This document shows positions 6,972 through 15,800 of a stretch of 39,201 nt of DNA, piece after piece. The notes under the pieces were generated by a model. The model was not told where the DNA came from, searched no databases, and saw only the letters and a list, made by a program, of their open reading frames with translations. Source of the stretch: Aquificota bacterium (GTDB taxonomy: Bacteria > Aquificota > Aquificia > Aquificales > Aquificaceae); contig JAUQQK010000002.1 in assembly GCA_030549905.1 (NCBI GenBank), positions 123,376 through 162,576 on the forward strand. The letters run 5' to 3'. Within the stretch, counting starts at the first letter, position 1, and the number at the start of each line of letters is the position of its first letter. The position numbers and the translations under genes are program-made.

Positions 6972-9425
6972 ATGGTTAAGCTTATAGTTCTTGAGGAGGG
7001 TGCGGACCTGGATGCTCTTTCCTGTGCTTATGGGCTTCAGCTTTTGTATGAAGATGCCCATCTTCTAAAGCCCGACTACCTTTCAAAGAGGGCGAGCGAG
7101 GTCTTTATGCACTTCAGGCATAGGTTCAGGCTTTTAGAGGATGCTCCGGAGGAGTTTGAGCTTGTATTGGTGGACAGCCACAGCTATGAGGGCTATTTAA
7201 AGAGGTTTACAGGTAGGGTAAAGGACATATTCATATACGACCACCACCCGCAGGCTCCAAAGCATTTAAAGGGTAGGGTGGATTTTACTGGAAGTTGCAC
7301 CACCTTGGTGGTGGAAGAGTTAATGCAGAAAGAAGTGGATATTGACCCCGAATCTGCCACACTTCTGGCTTTGGGTATATACGAGGATACGGGCATGCTT
7401 ACCTACGAGGGAACCACCTACAGGGATGCGAGGGCTATTGAATGGCTTTTGCAAAAGGGTCTTATTCTGAGCCTGTTAAGACGGTTCCTGAGCGGTGGTC
7501 TCAGCAAGGAGCATATAGACCTGCTTTCTCAATATGTTGTAAGCTTTGAAAGCCTTTTCATAGAGGGCAAAAAGGTTAGCCTTATTGTGGTCAAAAGTGA
7601 AGATTACAAGCCAGACCTTCTGAGCCTCCTTTATGAGCTAAAAGAAGTCAAAGAATCTTCTGCCTTCTTTGTTATTGTGGAGGCTGGCACAAAAACCTAC
7701 CTCTTTGGCAGGTCCCTAAGGGATGAGTTTGATGTTTCTAAGGTGCTTGAAAGGTTTGGTGGAGGAGGGCATGAGTTTGCCAGCGCAGGCAAGTTTGAAG
7801 GCGTATCGGGTGAAAGATTGAAAGCCCTTTTGGAAAGCCTGCTAAAAGGTGAGGAGGTACCTTTAAAGGTTAAGGATATTATGGCATACCCTCCCTTTCT
7901 TCTTGAAGAAGATATGCCGGCTGACCTTGCCCTTGCGGAGCTGAGCCAGAGAAACTTTGCGGGAGCGCCTGTGGTGAATGCGAAGGGAAGGCTTGTGGGG
8001 CTTATATACAAGAAAAACCTTCTTAAGGCACAAAGGCATGGCATAAGGGGTTCTGTAAAGGACTTTATGGTAGAGGACTTTCACACACTTAGCCCGGAGG
8101 ATTTTATCTGGACTGCGGAAAACATTCTATCCACTTATGGAGAAAAGCTCATACCAGTCGTGGAACAGGACCGTGTGGTGGGTGTTATAACACGGCTTGA
8201 TTTAGTCTATGCCTACAGAAGGCACGCTCAGGCCATAAAGGCTCATGAAAAAAGGCTTACCCTTCCTCAGGAGCTTGTGCCATTGCTAAAAAGGATAGGT
8301 GAAAAGGCGCAGGAGATAGGCTACCGGGCATATCTTGTGGGTGGTGTGGTAAGAGACATGCTGTTGAAAAGACCCGTATGGGACCTGGACCTTGTGGTGG
8401 AGGGCGATGCTATAAGGCTTGCCTGCGAGCTTGCAAGGGATTCGGGTGTGGATTGTCATGCCTTTGAGCAGTTCGGAACCGCCCACATAAAGCTTCAGGG
8501 GCATAAGTTAGAATTTGCCACCACAAGGAGGGAGACCTACCCCCACCCGGGCTCTTACCCCCTTGTGGAATGGGCAAGCCTGAGGGAAGACCTCCTGAGG
8601 AGGGACTTCACCATTAACGCCATGGCCCTCTCCATAAACCCAGAGAATTTTGGTACTCTCATAGACTACTTTGGAGGACTGAGGGACCTAAAGGATAAGG
8701 TCATAAGAGTTCTTCATCCCATGAGCTTTGTGGAAGACCCTGTAAGAATCCTTAGGGCTCTGAGGTTTGCAGGAAGGTTTGGCTTTAAGCTATCTAAGGG
8801 CACCGAAAAGCTTCTCATAAAAGCTGTTCGCATAGGTGTGCTCAAAAAAGCCCCAAGGGGCAGGCTACTTAACGAGCTTAGGCTTGCCATGAGGGAAGAA
8901 AGATTTCTTGAGATAATCGGGCTTTATAAAAAGTATGGTGTTCTTGAGCAGGTTCTTGAGGGCTTTAGCTTTAAGGAGGAACTTGAAAGGTTATTGGAAA
9001 ACCTCAAAGAATTAGTTAGCTGGCATAGGATAGAGTTTCCTGAAGAGGTCATAGACTATGGCTGGCTTTTCTTTCTCCTTCTTATAAAGGACATGGACAG
9101 GCAAATCGCCCAGGAGCTTCTTAAGGATATTAGCGCACCCGCCTGGGTAAGGCAGAGCTATCAGCTTCTTAAAGATGAGCTTTACAAGACAGTGAAAGCT
9201 CTGAGGCAAGCACAAAAGAATTCAGAAGTGTATGAGCTTCTAAAAAACAAGCCTTTGGCTTTTCTCCTACTTGTTATGCTTTATGAGAGGGAAAAGGTGA
9301 GGCTATACCTTGAAAGGCTCAGGTTTGTGAAGGTGGACCCTGAGAAGTTTAAGGGGCTAAGTGGCAAGGAGCTGGGAAGGGCTATTGAGGAGGAAAAGAA
9401 GAGGCTCATGGACAGCATGGCTTGA
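6972..9425 (+). CDS. A-adding tRNA nucleotidyltransferase (DHH + CBS + poly(A)-polymerase domains)
   Basis: 817 aa in three parts. The N-terminus is a DHH phosphoesterase domain (DADLDAL-like start, D90-H91-H92). Two CBS domains follow at about 295-410. The C-terminus is a class II nucleotidyltransferase with VGGVVRDML near 455, catalytic D471/D473 in DLDLVVEG, RRDFTINAMA and VEDPVRILRALRF. This architecture is that of the Aquifex A-adding enzyme, which adds the last A of the CCA end while a separate enzyme adds CC. The CC-adding partner is not in the window. The call of A-adding rather than full CCA-adding is by architecture. The stop codon is embedded in the ssrA -35 element, and the gene is probably translated from a leaderless mRNA. 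Confidence 0.85.
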   Translation: MVKLIVLEEGADLDALSCAYGLQLLYEDAHLLKPDYLSKRASEVFMHFRHRFRLLEDAPEEFELVLVDSHSYEGYLKRFTGRVKDIFIYDHHPQAPKHLKGRVDFTGSCTTLVVEELMQKEVDIDPESATLLALGIYEDTGMLTYEGTTYRDARAIEWLLQKGLILSLLRRFLSGGLSKEHIDLLSQYVVSFESLFIEGKKVSLIVVKSEDYKPDLLSLLYELKEVKESSAFFVIVEAGTKTYLFGRSLRDEFDVSKVLERFGGGGHEFASAGKFEGVSGERLKALLESLLKGEEVPLKVKDIMAYPPFLLEEDMPADLALAELSQRNFAGAPVVNAKGRLVGLIYKKNLLKAQRHGIRGSVKDFMVEDFHTLSPEDFIWTAENILSTYGEKLIPVVEQDRVVGVITRLDLVYAYRRHAQAIKAHEKRLTLPQELVPLLKRIGEKAQEIGYRAYLVGGVVRDMLLKRPVWDLDLVVEGDAIRLACELARDSGVDCHAFEQFGTAHIKLQGHKLEFATTRRETYPHPGSYPLVEWASLREDLLRRDFTINAMALSINPENFGTLIDYFGGLRDLKDKVIRVLHPMSFVEDPVRILRALRFAGRFGFKLSKGTEKLLIKAVRIGVLKKAPRGRLLNELRLAMREERFLEIIGLYKKYGVLEQVLEGFSFKEELERLLENLKELVSWHRIEFPEEVIDYGWLFFLLLIKDMDRQIAQELLKDISAPAWVRQSYQLLKDELYKTVKALRQAQKNSEVYELLKNKPLAFLLLVMLYEREKVRLYLERLRFVKVDPEKFKGLSGKELGRAIEEEKKRLMDSMA

Positions 9426-9450
9426 CAGGAGCAGGTTTTCTGACTATATT
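9422..9450 (+). promoter_or_regulatory. Consensus promoter of ssrA
   Basis: TTGACA (9422-9427), a 17-nt spacer and TATATT (9445-9450). The predicted start near 9457 leaves about 5 nt before the mature tmRNA end. The -35 box contains the TGA stop of the upstream gene. Confidence 0.88.
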
Positions 9451-9461
9451 ATACCCCGTTA

Positions 9462-9807
9462 GGGGGCGAATGGGTTCGACGGGGACTGTAGGTCAGGGTT
9501 GCAGGCAGGGTGGCAACCTTAACAGCCAGTGCAAACACTTCCCGAAAGGGAACTCGCTCTCGCTGCCTAACTGACGGCAGCGGCTCTCCGTTGGCTGTGC
9601 CTCTGGGCTGACGGAAGGGCTCAGAGACAGGGGTGTAGGCTCATGACCCCGTGGGTCGGGTTGTGAGCCGAAAGGACAGTCCCACCCACCCTTAGGGAGT
9701 TTGCAGGTGGACGCCCTTAGGGTCGGTAGCAAAACACCTGCTAAGCCTGTAGAGGCTCTGAAGCTGAAGGTCCTCGGACGCGGGTTCGATTCCCGCCGCC
9801 TCCACCA
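9462..9807 (+). ncRNA. ssrA: tmRNA (trans-translation)
   Basis: tmRNA rescues stalled ribosomes and tags the unfinished protein for degradation. The alanine-tRNA-like ends pair GGGGGCG (9462-9468) with CGCCTCC (9797-9803), including the G3-U alanine identity pair; discriminator A and CCA follow (9804-9807). The T arm GCGGG/CCCGC is at 9780-9796, and GGGTTCGACGGGGA follows the 5' acceptor strand as in other tmRNAs. The tag frame ends in E-L-A-L-A-A-stop with TAA at 9568-9570. Tracing that frame back, the sequence after the AGTG element reads Q-T-L-P-E-R-E-L-A-L-A-A. The nearby GCA at 9531 is not in this frame, so the resume codon is unusual or slightly upstream. Several hairpins in 9571-9760 fit the pseudoknot region. 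There is no terminator before the convergent gene at 9811. Confidence 0.96.
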
Positions 9808-9810
9808 AAA

Positions 9811-10590
9811 CTAAAACTCTTCTAACTCTCCCTCTTCAAAACTAACGGTGGTGATAGCTTCCATAAGCTTTTCAAAAACCGTATAAAAATCATCTCCTAT
9901 AACCCTTACATACCTGCCATATATACTTTGCAAAGCCTTGGATACTATAGCTTCCTTCTGAAGGGCATTCTTAAGACCCAGCTCCTCATACCTTTTGTTC
10001 AGAACCTCCTTTGCAGACAGCAATACCTTAGCTCTTTTTTCTCTTTCTTCCTCTGCAAGGCTGAGGGGGCTTTCAAGGAAAAAGTCCACCTTTTTGAGCA
10101 CCTTTTCAAAGGCGTAGCCGGGGAACTTCCTGTCTCCAAACCTGTCCACCACAAAGCCCACCGTTATAAGGTATGCTTCTTCCACAAACTTCTCAAGCCT
10201 GTATTCAGGAAGCTCCGGGTTTTCCTTAAGATGTGTTGTAAAAATCTCGTAAGCCTGGTGTGCTCTGTCCTTGAGGGAGGGCACCTTTTCTATGTTCAGG
10301 GCTATTATGTAGTTTTTTAGCTCAGGCGGTAGTATGATGGCTGGAAATTCCTTCATGCCCAGCTGGCGACCTGCTTCTAAGCGGTGCTGTCCGTTTATAA
10401 CCTCATAACTGCCCTTGCCGTCTGGCACCACGGATAGAGGCTCCACAAATCCCACCTTTTCCATGGACTCCATGAGCCTTTTGATGTGCATGTCAGAAAG
10501 CTCACGCTGTATGGAGGGTATCACTATCTTTTCTACAGGCAGTATGGCAAACTCAAGCTCATAACCCTTTAGCGGCTCTCTGAATTTCAT
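9811..10590 (-). CDS. ParB/sulfiredoxin-fold N-terminal domain protein
   Basis: 259 aa. Residues about 14-100 form a ParB-like N-terminal domain with the NGQHRLEAGRQLG motif (the ParB GxxR/NGxHR box near 66-70). The remaining 150 residues are helical and charged and lack an obvious ParB helix-turn-helix. It could be a CTP-binding ParB-like regulator, but no parA or parS is visible, so a role in chromosome segregation is not supported. The start at ATG 10590 lies 10 nt after the Trbp111-like stop codon, with a TAAAAT hexamer 7 nt before it and no Shine-Dalgarno site. Confidence 0.7.
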   Translation of the reverse strand: MKFREPLKGYELEFAILPVEKIVIPSIQRELSDMHIKRLMESMEKVGFVEPLSVVPDGKGSYEVINGQHRLEAGRQLGMKEFPAIILPPELKNYIIALNIEKVPSLKDRAHQAYEIFTTHLKENPELPEYRLEKFVEEAYLITVGFVVDRFGDRKFPGYAFEKVLKKVDFFLESPLSLAEEEREKRAKVLLSAKEVLNKRYEELGLKNALQKEAIVSKALQSIYGRYVRVIGDDFYTVFEKLMEAITTVSFEEGELEEF

Positions 10591-10600
10591 AGTTTATATT

Positions 10601-10927
10601 TTAGCTTGCCTTTGCCCCTTCCTTTATATCCCTGTCTGGCACTATTAAAGAGAGGTTCTCGCCGTCAGAAAGGGCAAGCACCATGCCCTGAGATTCTACG
10701 CCGAATATTTTTCTGGGCTTTAAGTTAGCAAGAATAAGAACCTTTTTGCCTATTAGTTCCTCAGGCTCATAGTGTTTTGCTATACCAGCCATCAGCGTTC
10801 TTTCTTCATCTCCGAGGGACACCCTTAGCTTTAAAAGTTTTTCAGAGCCTTCCACCCTCTCCGCCGAAAGCACCTTAGCAAGCCTTATATCTAACTTGAG
10901 AAAATCCTCTATGCCTATCAGCTCCAT
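10601..10927 (-). CDS. Trbp111-like tRNA-binding protein (methionyl-tRNA synthetase beta-type)
   Basis: 108 aa forming one OB-fold tRNA-binding domain, the type found as Trbp111 in Aquifex aeolicus and at the C-terminus of many MetRS enzymes. Recognisable blocks are the start IEDFLKLDIRLAKV, then SEKLLKLRVSLG, a GI-x-KHYEPEEL loop, LANLKPRKIFGVESQGM and the C-terminal LALSDGE. It binds the outside corner of tRNA as a dimer and may serve as the beta subunit of methionyl-tRNA synthetase; the catalytic subunit is not in the window. It lies between moeB (9 nt upstream) and the ParB-like gene in one operon. Confidence 0.88.
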   Translation of the reverse strand: MELIGIEDFLKLDIRLAKVLSAERVEGSEKLLKLRVSLGDEERTLMAGIAKHYEPEELIGKKVLILANLKPRKIFGVESQGMVLALSDGENLSLIVPDRDIKEGAKAS

Positions 10928-10936
10928 AGCTAAACC

Positions 10937-11752
10937 TCAAAAATGCACGTCGCAAACCTGCTCATACTCCACAAGCTCCCTTATGGTGGGGTTATTACCG
11001 CACAGGGGACAGCCCGGGTCCTTTCTGAGCTTTACCTTTCTAAAGTCCATGGATAGGGCGTCCATCACCAAAAGCTTGCCCACAAGGGGTTCGCCTATAC
11101 CCAGCAGTAGCTTTATGGCTTCTGTAGCCTGTATGCAACCCATTATGCCTCCTATGGAGCCTAAAATACCCGCCTCCTGACAGGAAGGCACGAGACCCGG
11201 TGGTGGTGGCTCCGGGAAAAGGCACCGGTAGCAGGGTGAATGCTCCTTGTCTCTGAAGTCAAAGACGCTTATCTGCCCTTCAAAGCGGAGCATGGCTGCG
11301 GACACGAGGGGTTTGCCCATAAAGTAGCAGGCATCGTTTATGAGGAACCTGGTGGGGAAGTTGTCAGTGCCGTCAAGGACCACATCATAGTCCTTTATTA
11401 CGTCCATTATGTTGGATTTATTTATCATGGTGTTGTAGGTTATCACCTTCACATCCGGGTTGAGCTTCTCAACGGTCATTCTTGCGGATTCCACCTTTGG
11501 AATACCCACCCTTTCCGTGTTGTGTAGTATCTGCCTTTGAAGGTTTGAAAAGTCCACCACATCAAAGTCCACAATACCTATGGTGCCAACACCCGCCGCC
11601 GCTAAGTAGTATATGGAGGGTGAGCCAAGCCCGCCTGCGCCGATGACTAGAACCTTAGACTTTAAAAGCTTTTCCTGCCCTTTTCCGCCAACCTCAGGCA
11701 GTATTATGTGCCTTGCATACCTTTTAATCTGCTCTTCTGTAAACTGGAACAT
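10937..11752 (-). CDS. moeB: MoeB/ThiF-family adenylyltransferase
   Basis: 271-aa E1-like enzyme that adenylates the C-terminal glycine of a ubiquitin-like sulfur carrier (MoaD or ThiS). The nucleotide-binding VIGAGGLGSP is near residue 36, with the conserved N-x-x-R segment in NLQRQ. CYRC and CPLC pairs bind structural zinc. PSCQEAG provides the conserved cysteine. The length is typical of MoeB without a rhodanese domain. Whether it serves molybdopterin or thiamine synthesis cannot be told here. ATG 11752 has TATAAT 9 nt upstream and no Shine-Dalgarno site, so it probably heads the moeB-Trbp111-ParB operon as a leaderless mRNA. Confidence 0.87.
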   Translation of the reverse strand: MFQFTEEQIKRYARHIILPEVGGKGQEKLLKSKVLVIGAGGLGSPSIYYLAAAGVGTIGIVDFDVVDFSNLQRQILHNTERVGIPKVESARMTVEKLNPDVKVITYNTMINKSNIMDVIKDYDVVLDGTDNFPTRFLINDACYFMGKPLVSAAMLRFEGQISVFDFRDKEHSPCYRCLFPEPPPPGLVPSCQEAGILGSIGGIMGCIQATEAIKLLLGIGEPLVGKLLVMDALSMDFRKVKLRKDPGCPLCGNNPTIRELVEYEQVCDVHF

Positions 11753-11788
11753 GGTTTATAAATTATAAGCCCTTCTTCTCTTTAAGCC

Positions 11789-11835
11789 ACCCTTTTTAGC
11801 AAAAAGGGTAAGAAGCTATTAAAAAAAGTTATAAT
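11789..11835 (+). promoter_or_regulatory. 9-bp dyad and -10 element upstream of the di-iron protein gene
   Basis: A perfect inverted repeat ACCCTTTTT-AGC-AAAAAGGGT spans 11789-11809. TATAAT follows at 11830-11835, with no -35 hexamer at the expected distance. The dyad centre is about 43 nt before the predicted transcription start, the position of a class II activator site. A terminator role is less likely, since no transcript is expected to reach it. Confidence 0.45.
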
Positions 11836-11870
11836 GATAAACGTGATATGTCTCATAAAGGAGGTGCGGT

Positions 11871-12632
11871 ATGAAGAACGTCATCTATAACACACCCGGG
11901 CATAAGGTGGTCTTCTTTGAGGAGCTCACACCAGCTTCTGCGGTGCAGGCAAATCAGGTGCTTATAATCCACAAGGACGAAGGCATGCTTTTAGACCCGG
12001 GAGGTCATAAGGTCTTCTCAAAACTGCTTTCAGACCTTTCTATCTACATACCACCAAGCCAAATAAAGTATATATTCCTCTCCCATCAGGACCCAGATAT
12101 AGTGGCTTCCATAAACGGGTGGCTAATGACCACAAGGGCGGTGGCCTACATATCAAAACTCTGGATGAGGTTCCTTCCTCACTTTGGACTGGATTCTCAG
12201 CTGGAAGACAGGGTAATGCCCATAGATGACGGTGGAACTATTCTTACCTTGGGTGGAGACTGCAAGCTCTATATAATCCCAGCCCATTTTATGCACTCTC
12301 CGGGCAACTTTCAGGTCTATGACCCCTGCGCCAAGATACTCTTCTCTGGAGACCTTGGAGCCTCTCTGGGTCAGGAATACTTTGTGGTGGAGGACTTTGA
12401 CGCACACATAAAGTATATGGAGGGCTTTCATAGACGTTATATGGCGAGCAATAAAATTCTCAAGCTGTGGGCAAACATGGTTCGTCAGCTGGACATTGAG
12501 ATGATAGTGCCCCAGCACGGAGCTATCTTTAAGGGCAAAGATATGGTAAGCAAGTTTATAGAATGGATTGAAAACCTTGAGGTGGGCGTGGATTTGATGA
12601 CGCAGGACAGGTATAGGCTGCCCACGGGATAG
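11871..12632 (+). CDS. Oxygen-binding di-iron protein-like metallo-beta-lactamase fold protein
   Basis: 253 aa resembling the metallo-beta-lactamase half of flavodiiron proteins, without the flavodoxin domain. Metal-site motifs are H72-Q-D74-P-D76 (HxDxD in place of the FDP HxExDH), H139/H142 in PAHFMHSPGNF, D161 in SGDLGAS and H216 in PQHGAIF. Relatives bind O2 and act as sensors or reductases in anaerobes and microaerophiles. A strong ribosome binding site (AAAGGAGGT) precedes ATG 11871. The frame closes at TAG 12630-12632, but coding potential continues in the -1 frame to 12754 (see the next entry), so the gene may be frameshifted near its 3' end. The metal-binding core is complete before that point. 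Confidence 0.78.
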   Translation: MKNVIYNTPGHKVVFFEELTPASAVQANQVLIIHKDEGMLLDPGGHKVFSKLLSDLSIYIPPSQIKYIFLSHQDPDIVASINGWLMTTRAVAYISKLWMRFLPHFGLDSQLEDRVMPIDDGGTILTLGGDCKLYIIPAHFMHSPGNFQVYDPCAKILFSGDLGASLGQEYFVVEDFDAHIKYMEGFHRRYMASNKILKLWANMVRQLDIEMIVPQHGAIFKGKDMVSKFIEWIENLEVGVDLMTQDRYRLPTG

Positions 12633-12754
12633 CCTACTATGCTGACCGCCTCTGCGGGATATTAGAAGAAATACATGAAGACTGTAAGGATAAGGTGAAG
12701 GTCTTTATGCCAGCAGGCATGTTTATTTTTGAAGCCCTCACGGGAAAATTATAA
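12617..12754 (+). pseudogene. Out-of-frame C-terminal tail of the di-iron protein gene
   Basis: After the TAG at 12630-12632, a frame shifted by -1 stays open until TAA 12752-12754. It reads G-I-A-Y-Y-A-D-R-L-C-G-I-L-E-E-I and ends in G-M-F-I-F-E-A-L-T-G-K-L. There is no start codon or ribosome binding site for it to be a separate gene, it begins exactly where the upstream frame stops, and a possible terminator follows. The simplest reading is that the ancestral protein was about 40 residues longer and a one-base change truncated it. Confidence 0.55.
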
Positions 12755-12764
12755 AACTTCCATA

Positions 12765-12789
12765 CCTTAGAGTAAGGGGGGCTTTTTTT
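12765..12789 (+). terminator. Possible terminator after the di-iron protein gene
   Basis: A short hairpin CCTTA-GAG-TAAGG (12765-12777) is followed by GGGC and a run of seven T. The stem is weak, so confidence is low. Confidence 0.35.
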
Positions 12790-12849
12790 AGCTCCTTCTT
12801 GGCTTTAAACGTTTGCCTGCCAGAAAAGAAGCTCTTATGCTCTTATAGC

Positions 12850-15800
12850 ATGAAAGACTTTGTCCATCTTCACCTGCATACCCAGTATTCGCTCCTTGAC
12901 GGTGCCATAAAGGTGAAGGACCTTGCTAAAAAGGCTTCAGAGTTTGGCTACAGGGCGGTAGCCATAACGGACCACGGAAACCTCTTTGGCATACTGGACT
13001 TTTACAAAAGCATGAAGGAAGCGGGCATAAAGCCCCTCATAGGCATGGAAGCCTACTTTACCACAGGCTCACGCTTTGACAGGAAGGGCAAAGGCTCAGA
13101 AGACAATATCACCGACCGCTACAACCACCATCTTATACTTATAGCCAAAAATGATACAGGGCTAAAAAACCTCTTTAAGCTATCCACTCTTTCCTATAAG
13201 GAAGGCTTTTACTACAAGCCGAGGATTGACTATGAGCTTCTCAGCCAGTATCATGAGGGGCTTATTGCCATAACCGCATGCCTCAAGGGTGTACCCACCT
13301 ACTATGCCAGCATAGGAGAGGTAAATAAGGCTCAGGATTGGGTAAAGAAGTTTCTGGACCTCTTTGGAGAAGACCTTTATTTAGAACTTCAGTCCAACTC
13401 TCTGCCCGAGCAGGAAACTGCCAACAGGAACCTGATAGACATAGCAAAAAGATACGGCGTCAAGCTTGTGGCTACAAACGATTCTCATTACCTTGAACCT
13501 TCCGACAGGCTTGCCCATCAGGTACTGATGGCTATACAGATGAAGAAGACCCTGCAGGAAATTCAGGCAGGAGGAGGATTCAAATGTGCCAACGAAGGGC
13601 TTCACTTTGCAAGCCCGGAAGAGGTCTGGAAAAAGTTTGAGGGCAGGTTTGTGGGCTGGGAGACTGCTCTTTTGAACACCCTTGAGGTGGCGGAAAAAAC
13701 TCAGGAGAGCTTTAGCCTTTTAGAGGGTGGTGGCTACCTTATGCCCGAGTTTCCTACTGATGGGCTTCCTGTGGGGGACTTTCTCAGGGAGTTGGCAGTA
13801 AAGGGTTTAAGGCAGAGGATTGTTCAGGGACTTGCTAAGGACACGAAGGAATACTGGGAGAGGCTTGAGTTTGAGCTGGATGTGGTCAGACGTATGGGTT
13901 TTGATGGATACTTTCTTATAGTGCAGGACTTTATAAACTGGGCAAAGTCTCAGGGTATTCCTGTGGGACCGGGCAGGGGTTCTGCGGCAGGCTCCCTGCT
14001 TGCCTTTGCCTTAGGCATCACGGACGTGGACCCCATAAGGCATGGTCTTCTTTTTGAAAGGTTTTTAAACCCGGAGAGGGTCTCCATGCCCGATATAGAT
14101 GTGGATTTTTGTATGGAAAACAGGGATAAGGTTATAGAGTATGTGAAGGGCAGATATGGGGCACAGAACGTGGCTCAGATAATCACCTACAATGTGATGA
14201 AGGCAAAGCAAACCCTCCGGGATGTGGCAAGAGCTTTGGGCATACCCTACCAGACGGCGGACACCTTAGCCAAGCTCATACCTCAGGGAGATGTGCAGGG
14301 CACATGGCTTTCCTTGGAGGAGATGTATCTGACGCCTGTAGAGGCACTTTTAGAAAAATACGGAAGGCACAGGACGGACATAGAGGAAAATGCGGTACGT
14401 TTTAGAAGGCTGTGCGAAGAAAGCCCGGAGCTGAAAAGACTTGTAGAGATAGCCCTCAGGCTTGAAGGTCTTACAAGGCACACTTCTTTGCACGCTGCTG
14501 GCGTGGTTATAGCTCCAAAGCCCTTGGAGGAGCTTCTGCCCCTTTACTATGACAAGGAGGGAGAGGTAGCCACCCAGTTTGACATGGTCAAGTTAGAGGA
14601 GGTTGGTCTTATAAAGATGGACTTTCTGGGTCTGAAGACCCTTACGGAGCTTGAAAGGACAAGGCAATTGATAAAGGAAAGGCATGGGGTTGAGATAAAC
14701 TACCTGAGCCTTCCCTTTGACGACGAGAAGGTCTTTGAGCTTCTGAGGGAAGGAAACACGACGGGTGTGTTTCAGCTTGAAAGCTCTGGCATGAAAAACC
14801 TTCTTAAAAGACTTGAGCCTGACAGCTTTGAGGACATTGTGGCTGTGCTTGCCTTATACAGACCCGGACCCCTAAAGAGTGGTCTTGTGGACAGTTATAT
14901 AAACAGAAAGCACGGGAAGGAGCCTGTTGAGTATCCCTTCCCGGAGTTAGAGCCAGTTCTTAGAGAAACCTACGGCGTGTGGGTCTATCAGGAGCAGATA
15001 ATGAGGGCTTCTCAGGTGCTGGCGGGCTTCACACCCGGCGAGGCGGATACTCTCAGGAAAGCCATAGGAAAGAAGAAGGCGGACCTGATGGCTCAGATGA
15101 GGGAAAAGTTCATAAAGGGTGCGGTAGAAAGAGGCTATGAGGAAAAGAAGGTGCAGAAGCTGTGGGAGGATATAGAGAAATTCGCCAGCTATTCCTTTAA
15201 CAAGTCGCACTCGGTAGCCTACGGATACCTTTCATACTGGACCGCATACTTAAAAGCCCACTATCCTGAGGAGTTTTTCTGCGTAAAGCTATCCACGGAA
15301 AAGAACGACAAGAAGTTTATAAACCTTGTAAAGGATGCAAAAGCCCTTGGCTTTAAGCTGTTACCTCCAGACATAAACAAGAGCGGTGTGGATTTTGTGA
15401 TAGAAGGTCCCAAGAGCATAAGGTTTGGGCTGGCAAGAATAAAGGGAGTGGGGGAGGAAACGGCAAGGCTCATAGTGGATAGCAGGAAGAGGGTATGGAG
15501 TTCTCTTGGGGATTTTGTGCGTAGCGTGGATTCAAGAAAGGTAAACAAGAAGGTGCTTGAGGCTCTTATAAAGGCGGGTGCTTTTGACTTTACAAAGGAG
15601 CCAAGAGGAGAACTTCTCTCAAGGCTTGAAGGCTCTTCCCTTATGATGAAGGGGCTTTTTGGTTCAAAGGAGGAGGTTAAGGAGGAGGACTATGCAAGGT
15701 ATGAAAAGGAGGTGCTTGGCTTTTACATATCCTCGCATCCCTTGGACCCTTATGAGAAGCTTCTTAGAGGCAAGGTTTCTAACCTTGACATACTGGAGGA

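Noticed and set aside
9493-9732. Minus-strand frame opposite the tmRNA
   Set aside because: It lies within a clear structural RNA and has no ribosome binding site or protein-like pattern.
12799-12849. TTG start for dnaE
   Set aside because: The PHP domain begins right after ATG 12850 and the added residues resemble no DnaE N-terminus.
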